Below are positions 1 to 4,938 of a stretch of 8,881 nucleotides of DNA, in pieces. A program made the translations under genes and the position numbers. Position 1 is the first letter of the stretch, and each line of letters begins with the position of its first letter. The notes under the pieces were generated by a model. The model made no database searches. It saw only the letters and a program-made list of their open reading frames with translations, and was not told the DNA's origin. The stretch is from an uncultured Phycisphaerae bacterium (GTDB taxonomy: Bacteria > Planctomycetota > Phycisphaerae > Phycisphaerales > SM1A02), in contig CAJWSE010000042.1 in assembly GCA_913046275.1 (NCBI GenBank), positions 1-8,881 on the forward strand. The letters are read 5' to 3'.

Positions 1-828
1 CAAGAAAACCAAATCATCATGATGATTCGCAACCCCCTAGAACGAATTGAATCAGAATTCGGCTTTCTTAGCAATCGAGAGATGTTTCGAGAACTCTGGC
101 AAAATAATGTTGGATGCGAATACCCAAAAACACTGCTCGAATACATCCAGCATCCTTCCAACGCAAACAGCATTTGTCGATTTTTGCACGGGATTCCTAT
201 GTACACAAATGACCCTGTCACGCAAGTGCAATACGATGACGTCATCAAGTCATTCGAAAAACTTTCATTTGTATTTGGAAGAACTGATCAAATGGGATTA
301 ACGGTTTCGAATGTTTCTAACCAATGTGGGATTGAATTCGGCGACATGATTCCTAGATACCGAACAAGTTTATACAAACCAAAACGTAGCAATCATTGGG
401 AAACTATTTCAAACACTTTTGATGAGCTAAACACATTTGACTTAAAACTCGAGATAGAAATTCAAAAACGTTTTCTTGAGCAAACAAAAACTATCCCCCG
501 CTCCAAACAAGTCACATTCGCTGGAGATGAATATGATTCGCTCTATCCGTTCGTCTGTGTAGAGCCCATGCGATCACCTTTGGAAATTTATGCTAATGAT
601 CTTGACGATCCAATCGTGTTATACAATTGGATTGAGCAGAACCGAAAATTACAACAACCTATATTAAAAAAGTGTATCCATTTGAACAAGGGTGATGGAA
701 AAGCATTCTTAATTGATTGGCTCAATAAAACAATTCCTACGATGCTTAAGGATGAGACAATTAAAGTCGATTGCTCAAATCCACTTGACTCATTGCGCTT
801 GCTTGTTAAGAAAATGTTCCGTACTTAA
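1..828 (+). CDS. Sulfotransferase (Sulfotransfer_2-like), 5' end outside the window
   Basis: The frame is open from base 1, reading Q-E-N-Q-I-I before the first ATG at 19. That ATG is therefore internal, and 275 residues of a longer protein are visible. The segment RNPLERIESEF (residues 10-20) matches the 3'-phosphate-binding motif of PAPS-dependent sulfotransferases (R-x-P-x-x-R-x-x-S), with R10 and S18 in the expected places. FVFGRTDQM (about 90-98) resembles the 'FvGltE' block, and the NTFDLKLEIEI stretch (about 144-154) the 'N-x-x-D-x-x-LY' block that ends this fold. The PAPS 5'-phosphosulfate loop would lie upstream of the window. About 120 C-terminal residues after the fold are not recognised. 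The likely role is transfer of sulfate from PAPS to a glycan (family knowledge; substrate unknown). The gene converges with its neighbour, and the two stop codons overlap. Confidence 0.72.
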   Translation, partial: QENQIIMMIRNPLERIESEFGFLSNREMFRELWQNNVGCEYPKTLLEYIQHPSNANSICRFLHGIPMYTNDPVTQVQYDDVIKSFEKLSFVFGRTDQMGLTVSNVSNQCGIEFGDMIPRYRTSLYKPKRSNHWETISNTFDELNTFDLKLEIEIQKRFLEQTKTIPRSKQVTFAGDEYDSLYPFVCVEPMRSPLEIYANDLDDPIVLYNWIEQNRKLQQPILKKCIHLNKGDGKAFLIDWLNKTIPTMLKDETIKVDCSNPLDSLRLLVKKMFRT

Positions 829-2279
829 CCAAATAACTCTAGAGCGTGTAAAGCAACAGAATGCGTTGAATCTTGCTCAAGCACTAAACTTGCTTGACGA
901 ATTGCTGCATCACTTTGATTAAGTGAAATTAATAATTTCAATCGTAGAACTTGCCAAGTCAGTTCACCACGATTCAAGCCAACCTCCCGAAGAACCCGAA
1001 GTCCTTCGTCATATTCTTCTTGTTCGTAGTAATAATTGGCTAATTTAGCTCGATCAGCTGAAGTAAAGACACCTAGCTGTAGTGAGCGGTGCAATGCCTC
1101 AACTCCCTGCTCAACCAATCCTGCCTTCAAGCATAAGCGACCATATGTGCCTATAGCATGAAAGACAGCAAGCTTATCTAAATTAATCGATTCCAACTTG
1201 TCTACAGGATTATCTAAATTGAGTTGAATGAGCCCTTGTGCAATTATTGTTAAAGGGATATCAGGATATGCTTTTTCTAATAGTTGAACAACTGATTGAA
1301 GCGATTCCATTTTCCCTTGTTGCTCAAGCGCAAGAATTAGCATCCAATAATCAAACGGCTTACCTCTGAGCTGAACAAGAAATGCACTATTCAATTCAAG
1401 CTCCTTCCACAATTCTTTTTTAAAGGCAATAGAAGCCAATGTAAGAAATCGCTGGATAAGAATGGTTATTCCGGGCTTGTATTGTTCTGCTATAACATGT
1501 TCCAATACAGCAACCCACTCAGCATCTGTATTGGAAGGTATTTGAGGAAAAGTTCGCGGCTCGTCGACGAGGTATGGTTTTAAAAATTTCCATTCGGGCT
1601 GTATCACACCAATTGGGCAGCTAACTCCTGCTAATGCATATGCAGCGCCTCCAATAAGTTCAAGATGCGGAATTTCAGCAATATCGTAAGACTGGCTACC
1701 AACCAAAAATGTAGCTGCGTACGGTCGAATTGATTTCATGACTGATGCATCGTCATTCGTGCGGTGGCTCACAATTAAAAAATGTGTTGCTTCATCTATC
1801 GATTCTATGAGTTTTTCAACTTTTGATTGCGTTTCTTGGACCTGCGAAGCCTCTGTAGACTCTCTTGCTAATCTTGGAAAGACAACTCCAACAACATCAG
1901 CATTCAGACAACTTGAAATATCAGCAAACTCATCTGAACTTTGCATATTTTCAACTCGCTCGTCTCCCAGAATTGCAGGCCAATTAATTGTTTTGATCGT
2001 AAATTCCGAACCGTCCCAAAATGATTGAGCGCGTCTGTCAGATCGTTCTGCTTCTCGTATTTTGTAGGTTACTGCATCAACGGTCCCGCGCGTAACAATG
2101 CCATGCTGAAGAGCACTCACCCCTGTGGATATAGAGACAGCAATTGCAGCTGGTGGCAATGGCGGTGAAGCCACTTCTGTATGGATTGCTATTCGACTAC
2201 CCAGCTTCGATGGTTTTCCAACCATTAATGGCCCATCAGTTACAATAATAAATAGTCGTGGTGCTTGTTTTTCGAGCAT
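825..2279 (-). CDS. Degenerate alkaline-phosphatase-superfamily protein with C-terminal TPR-like repeats
   Basis: The protein has 484 residues. Residues about 8-235 follow the plan of the type I phosphodiesterase/alkaline phosphatase fold: a hydrophobic strand ending in TDG (D15 at the first metal-ligand position), then PPLPPAAIAVSISTG and QHGIV (39-62), which match 'PPxSPxxWxSIATG...HGI' in planctomycete phosphatase-TPR proteins. An INWPAILGDE block (98-107) corresponds to their 'GW-xx-P' region. Key residues are missing: the Ser/Thr nucleophile position reads Pro, and the usual 'SDHG' metal motif reads SHRT (171-174). The domain is also short. Residues about 260-484 are helical repeats (NYYYEQEEYDEGLRVL is TPR-like). 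It looks like a non-catalytic scaffold or binding protein (inference). There is no signal peptide. The ATG at 2279 lacks a clear ribosome binding site. It has no operon partner in the window. Confidence 0.68.
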   Translation of the reverse strand: MLEKQAPRLFIIVTDGPLMVGKPSKLGSRIAIHTEVASPPLPPAAIAVSISTGVSALQHGIVTRGTVDAVTYKIREAERSDRRAQSFWDGSEFTIKTINWPAILGDERVENMQSSDEFADISSCLNADVVGVVFPRLARESTEASQVQETQSKVEKLIESIDEATHFLIVSHRTNDDASVMKSIRPYAATFLVGSQSYDIAEIPHLELIGGAAYALAGVSCPIGVIQPEWKFLKPYLVDEPRTFPQIPSNTDAEWVAVLEHVIAEQYKPGITILIQRFLTLASIAFKKELWKELELNSAFLVQLRGKPFDYWMLILALEQQGKMESLQSVVQLLEKAYPDIPLTIIAQGLIQLNLDNPVDKLESINLDKLAVFHAIGTYGRLCLKAGLVEQGVEALHRSLQLGVFTSADRAKLANYYYEQEEYDEGLRVLREVGLNRGELTWQVLRLKLLISLNQSDAAIRQASLVLEQDSTHSVALHALELFG

Positions 2280-2389
2280 ACACGTATTAATTCGGCATTT
2301 TGTATACTGCGTGTTGTATTAATCTAACGGATTGTTATTGCCTTTTAATAGGGCGATAAATGCTAAAAGTGGTTGAAAATGCATATAAA

Positions 2390-2490
2390 CGCGGTTATAA
2401 GGCTGTTTTTTACAATTGAGCATAGTAACAAAATCAAAAATTACCTTTAAATTACAGGTGTGAAAGCTATAACCGCGAAATAAACAGCCT
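2390..2490. repeat. Interleaved inverted repeat (A-B ... A'-B')
   Basis: CGCGGTTATA (A, 2390-2399) is followed directly by AGGCTGTTT (B, 2400-2408). Their reverse complements TATAACCGCG (A', 2468-2477) and AAACAGCCT (B', 2482-2490) occur downstream in the same A'-B' order, separated by AAAT. The matches are perfect over 10 and 9 bases. This order cannot form one simple hairpin. A can pair with A' (68-base loop) or B with B' (73-base loop), or both as a pseudoknot, though the 0- and 4-base connectors make the full pseudoknot sterically tight. It could be two mutually exclusive hairpins or a pair of compound protein sites. Function unknown. Confidence 0.6.
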
Positions 2491-2524
2491 AAATTAACAT
2501 TTCTTTAAATGCAGATATTTTAGG

Positions 2525-2575
2525 CAAGATATTTCGATTATTTATCTTGACAATGACTCAAAATTGGTGCATTCT
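2525..2575 (+). promoter_or_regulatory. Candidate promoter with operator-like dyad upstream of the PEP-CTERM gene
   Basis: A perfect -35 hexamer TTGACA lies at 2547-2552. The best -10 at 17-base spacing is CATTCT (2570-2575), only 3 of 6 matches, so the promoter is uncertain. A 7-bp inverted repeat CAAGATA (2525-2531) / TATCTTG (2543-2549) with an 11-base centre overlaps the -35 box, where a repressor could sit. Half of it belongs to an AGATATTT direct repeat (2513-2520 and 2527-2534). Transcription from here would give a leader of roughly 275 bases. Confidence 0.3.
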
Positions 2576-2619
2576 GCATATATGGAGGTTTGAGACTAGA
2601 CCAAATCCATCCCTCCGAC

Positions 2620-2832
2620 TCAGGATATTTTGAAGAAATTCTCCTGGGCAAGGAGAGAAGAGAGAACTCATCCTTGAATAATTTAGCTCTTTCTCAGGCG
2701 GGTTAGCACATTGTGTTGATCCCCTTACACGGAATGCAAGTGCCGTAAAGGCTTGCGAAATGTAGGGATGTGTCGACACACAAAACTACAGGCAGGAAAA
2801 TTGTTTTAACGTTCGATGTGTCGAAATCGAAC
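2620..2832 (+). promoter_or_regulatory. Candidate structured 5' leader RNA of the PEP-CTERM gene
   Basis: Hand pairing gives three stem-loops. SL1: TCAGGAT (2620-2626) with ATCCT-TGA (2670-2677, one bulged base) encloses the hairpin TCTCCT/AGGAGA (2640-2645/2651-2656). SL2: TGTGTTGA (2712-2719) with TCGACACA (2773-2780) forms 8 bp; it continues through TCCC/GGGA (2720-2723/2765-2768), TACA/TGTA (2726-2729/2761-2764) and GCAAG/CTTGC (2736-2740/2752-2756). SL3: GTTCGAT/ATCGAAC (2811-2817/2826-2832). Several G-U pairs (for example 2717-2775, 2735-2757, 2741-2751, 2639-2657) work only in plus-strand RNA, which favours transcription toward the gene. It could be a cis-regulatory leader or a small RNA. 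No known riboswitch class was recognised, and no folding energy was computed. Confidence 0.38.
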
Positions 2833-2844
2833 AGAGAAGAGAAT

Positions 2845-2851
2845 AGAGGAA
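2845..2851 (+). promoter_or_regulatory. Ribosome binding site deciding the PEP-CTERM protein start
   Basis: AGAGGAA ends 6 bases before the ATG at 2858, ideal spacing. It fixes that ATG, rather than the in-frame ATG at 2816, as the start. The upstream one would place 14 charged residues ahead of the signal peptide and would sit inside stem-loop SL3. Confidence 0.8.
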
Positions 2852-2857
2852 TTTATT

Positions 2858-3325
2858 ATGAAAAAGCGATTTATGCTTACAGCAGCTGGTGCAGTTGCTA
2901 CAGGTTTCGCAGGTTCAGCTAACGCTGAACTCGTTGCGATGGAAAATGGCCTAGACAAATACTTCGGCGAACACTCATGGCAAGTTATCAGCTCCGGTGG
3001 ATCTGTTGTAGCTTCAATGGCCGGTGGTAGTTATAATGGTCTTGTTGACGGTACTTTTAATTATGTCACAAACTCCGCAACTAGTCACTTCGGTACTGCT
3101 TACGGATTTATGGATCTTGCAGCTGGTACATACAACGTACAAATGCAAGACTCATGGGGTGACGGTTGGGCATGGAACTCATACGTGGGTTACTTAATGA
3201 TTGGCAGTGGTTCAGGTACTGTTAGTGCCTCAAGCGGTTCATTCAGCTTTACAGTTGTTCCAGCTCCAGGTGCTCTTGCACTACTTGGTCTAGCTGGTAT
3301 TGCTGGCACACGTCGTCGTAAATAA
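2858..3325 (+). CDS. PEP-CTERM-like sorting-signal protein, small secreted
   Basis: This 155-residue exported protein has a clear signal peptide: MKKR, a hydrophobic stretch, and an SANA cleavage site after residue 23. The mature part is rich in Gly, Ser, Tyr and Trp. It contains DSWGDGW (98-104), a motif seen in many secreted beta-sandwich-like domains ('D-x-x-GDGWNG'). The tail from residue 134 has V-P-A-P-G, a short hydrophobic Leu/Ala/Gly segment and RRRK at the end, the three-part PEP-CTERM plan in its planctomycete PAPGA variant. In PEP-CTERM systems such tails are processed by an exosortase during export to the surface (established). No exosortase is in the window. It is monocistronic: its own leader and RBS lie upstream and a strong terminator follows 37 bases after the stop. 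It is probably a surface or extracellular-matrix protein (inference). Confidence 0.85.
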   Translation: MKKRFMLTAAGAVATGFAGSANAELVAMENGLDKYFGEHSWQVISSGGSVVASMAGGSYNGLVDGTFNYVTNSATSHFGTAYGFMDLAAGTYNVQMQDSWGDGWAWNSYVGYLMIGSGSGTVSASSGSFSFTVVPAPGALALLGLAGIAGTRRRK

Positions 3326-3361
3326 TTTTATGATTGATGTGCGACTTTAATTAGTCAACAC

Positions 3362-3395
3362 GAACAGGTCATCTTTCGAGATGACCTGTTTTTTT
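3362..3395 (+). terminator. Intrinsic terminator of the PEP-CTERM gene
   Basis: ACAGGTCATCT (3364-3374) and AGATGACCTGT (3379-3389) form a perfect 11-bp stem around a TTCG tetraloop, extended by A3363-T3390 and a G-U pair. A run of seven T follows (3389-3395). On the minus strand no T-run follows, so it works mainly for the plus-strand gene. Confidence 0.95.
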
Positions 3396-3447
3396 ATCTG
3401 GTTTGAATTAACCTGTCGTAAAGACATCGATAATGATAAAAGTAGAT

Positions 3448-4905
3448 TTAGATGTAATCATGCACAACATCGATCAGCGGGCCGAGATGCTTTTCGTAGT
3501 TCTTCCAGCGGCCACTTGAAGTGTTATACATCTTTTTATTCACTTGATCGTAACTAATTGTCCGAGCCACGCGATCAGATTTATGGAACTCCATGCAATC
3601 TTCTTGCCATGGTAAATCTAAAAATTCAATTAGTCGCTCTGTCTGTTTTCGTTGGCCAGTGACCAAGTCCTCATAGTGCAATTCCATCATAGGTATGGAA
3701 AGCGCTTCCAGCCAATGGTCCGTGATTTTCTTACGCTCAACCCAAGTGCGACCAATATGTTCAAGCTTATTCGTATAAGGAAGGCCTGCCGCTAAAAGAT
3801 TATTCGTAAAGCAGGACACTGCATTATCAAGGGGATTTCGATGCAGAAAGATTGCTCTTGAACTAGGTAAAATTTGAGATAAAAACCCTAATTGCAGATG
3901 TAAATTCAATGCTTTGTTCGAAACAACAGTCGCATCATTCCTAAAAAAATCACAATGCTTGATATATCTAAGAGAAAGCTCATTGATATCGTTGCTCCTA
4001 AGGTCAATGATATTCATAGGCCACTGATGAAAAGAATCCGTTAACTTTGCAACGCTCGACTGTAAGAGTGAACCCGTCGGCATTTCGCCGCCATTCTCTA
4101 CGCCTGAATGCATTCCAAGAATTTGTTCCAAAAGACTTGTCCCACTGCGAGGATTCGCAACGATAAATACAGGTTTTACTTCAGTAGATGGACCATGAAT
4201 AAGAGATTGGATGGTGTCCTTGGTCATAAATGAGCGCATTTGTTCAAACTGAGAGAAAAAAGCTTGCTCATCAAAATGTGTATCGTCAAAATCATGCGCA
4301 TTTGTTGCTGCCTCCCAACATAAATCAAATTCACCTAGTCGATCATATGCCTTACTAAGCAAAAAAAACAACTTTGTTTTTTTTGCACAGTTTTGCTCAC
4401 TGGCTACTAACGAAAGAAGGTAATCAACTGAATCAGAATACTGTTTCTTGGATATAAGCAATCGAGCTTTCAAGCGCTGGAAATTGCCATTGTCCTTTTG
4501 ATCTGGAATTGTGCCAAGCAGAGCAATCGCTTCATCTGCCAAATTACTCCGTTCATAAATATCCGCTAAAGCAAGCACACTGCGTACACTCGAGTTAGAA
4601 AATTGAATCGCACAATTACAATATTCAATTGCCTTCTTAAAATCTCCCAGTCTTGACCATGCAACCGCAGCATCAATTAGTATTTTTGGATGAACTGGTT
4701 TTTGATCTACCAGTTCCTCATAAAGCAGCGCCGATGTATAAAAATCCCGAGATTCTGAGGCAACCTGAGCATGCAGCGAGACTAATTCGAGCGATTCTGG
4801 GAAGTCCTCGACACCTTTTTCAACCAAGTCTAAAGCCAGAGAATGCATATGCTTTGCAAGTAAAGATTGCACTTCTTGCATAATAGTTTGAACGGCATTT
4901 ACCAT
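3448..4905 (-). CDS. TPR-sulfotransferase, paralogue A
   Basis: This 485-residue, probably cytoplasmic protein has two parts. Residues about 1-210 are TPR-type helical repeats (for example 'AVAWSRLGDFKKAIEYCNCAI', about 80-100, and 'LSKAYDRLGEFDLCWEAATNA', 183-203). Residues about 245-485 are a sulfotransferase domain. The PAPS 5'-phosphosulfate loop is NPRSGTSLLE (251-260). The 3'-phosphate motif is HRNPLDNAVS (355-364), with R356 and S364. A GE pair (273-274) and SNKALN (329-334) match family blocks, and the C-terminal SSGRWKNYEKHL (463-474) is typical of bacterial TPR-sulfotransferases. It would transfer sulfate from PAPS, with the TPRs probably binding the acceptor or a partner (inference). 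It lies 29 bases downstream of its paralogue. It has no Shine-Dalgarno sequence, but TATAAT lies 6 bases before the ATG. An A8/T8 hairpin interrupts the coding region. Confidence 0.85.
   Translation of the reverse strand: MVNAVQTIMQEVQSLLAKHMHSLALDLVEKGVEDFPESLELVSLHAQVASESRDFYTSALLYEELVDQKPVHPKILIDAAVAWSRLGDFKKAIEYCNCAIQFSNSSVRSVLALADIYERSNLADEAIALLGTIPDQKDNGNFQRLKARLLISKKQYSDSVDYLLSLVASEQNCAKKTKLFFLLSKAYDRLGEFDLCWEAATNAHDFDDTHFDEQAFFSQFEQMRSFMTKDTIQSLIHGPSTEVKPVFIVANPRSGTSLLEQILGMHSGVENGGEMPTGSLLQSSVAKLTDSFHQWPMNIIDLRSNDINELSLRYIKHCDFFRNDATVVSNKALNLHLQLGFLSQILPSSRAIFLHRNPLDNAVSCFTNNLLAAGLPYTNKLEHIGRTWVERKKITDHWLEALSIPMMELHYEDLVTGQRKQTERLIEFLDLPWQEDCMEFHKSDRVARTISYDQVNKKMYNTSSGRWKNYEKHLGPLIDVVHDYI
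3578..3703. repeat. Near-identical tract shared with the tandem paralogue (copy 1)
   Basis: These 126 bases match 5065-5190 with six differences, all C/T changes. Within them, 3620-3703 differs at only two of 84 positions. The tract encodes part of the sulfotransferase C-terminal region. The remainder of the two genes is far more diverged. Confidence 0.85.
4359..4386. repeat. A8/T8 perfect inverted repeat inside the coding region
   Basis: GCAAAAAAAAC (4359-4369) and GTTTTTTTTGC (4376-4386) are perfect reverse complements around AACTTT. They lie inside the TPR part of paralogue A, where the minus-strand codons encode A-K-K-T-K-L-F-F-L. The other paralogue has no such tract at the matching place. 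Paired homopolymers of eight are prone to slippage. Confidence 0.7.
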
Positions 4906-4911
4906 AAATGG

Positions 4912-4938
4912 ATTATAACCGGAGCGAACAATTGTTAA
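4912..4938 (-). promoter_or_regulatory. Candidate leaderless promoter for TPR-sulfotransferase A
   Basis: On the minus strand a perfect -10 box TATAAT (4917-4912) is followed by CCATTT and then the ATG, so a start about 7 bases downstream would fall on the ATG itself. TTAACA (4938-4933, 5 of 6 matches to the -35 box) sits 15 bases upstream, slightly short spacing, and overlaps the stop codon of the upstream paralogue. No ribosome binding site is visible. Confidence 0.45.

Larger units (their letters stand above)
2280..2857. other. Long intergenic region with repeats, candidate promoter and structured leader
   Basis: These 578 bases lie between two divergent genes. Bases 2280-2389 are AT-rich and hold the unremarkable upstream region of the minus-strand gene. 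Bases 2390-2490 hold an interleaved inverted repeat. Bases 2513-2552 contain two AGATATTT direct repeats (2513-2520, 2527-2534), a dyad and a perfect TTGACA. From about 2580 the base composition becomes visibly richer in G+C, with several nested stem-loops up to 2832, followed by the ribosome binding site of the PEP-CTERM gene. No convincing protein gene is present in either direction. The individual elements have their own entries. Confidence 0.7.

Noticed and set aside
2558..2779. 73-codon minus-strand reading frame in the intergenic region
   Set aside because: It starts with GTG, has no ribosome binding site, resembles no family and overlaps the proposed stem-loops of the plus-strand leader.
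2790..2805. Sigma-54-like -24/-12 promoter (AGGCAGG-N4-TTGTT)
   Set aside because: The GG and spacing fit, but the essential GC at -12 reads GT, and the start point would fall inside the hairpin at 2811-2832. No other support.
2816..2857. Upstream in-frame ATG for the PEP-CTERM gene
   Set aside because: It adds 14 charged residues before a good signal peptide. The ATG at 2858 has the ribosome binding site.
2280..2857. tRNA gene, CRISPR array or insertion-sequence ends
   Set aside because: No cloverleaf arms, no regularly spaced repeats and no transposase fragment or terminal repeats with target duplication were seen here or elsewhere in the window.
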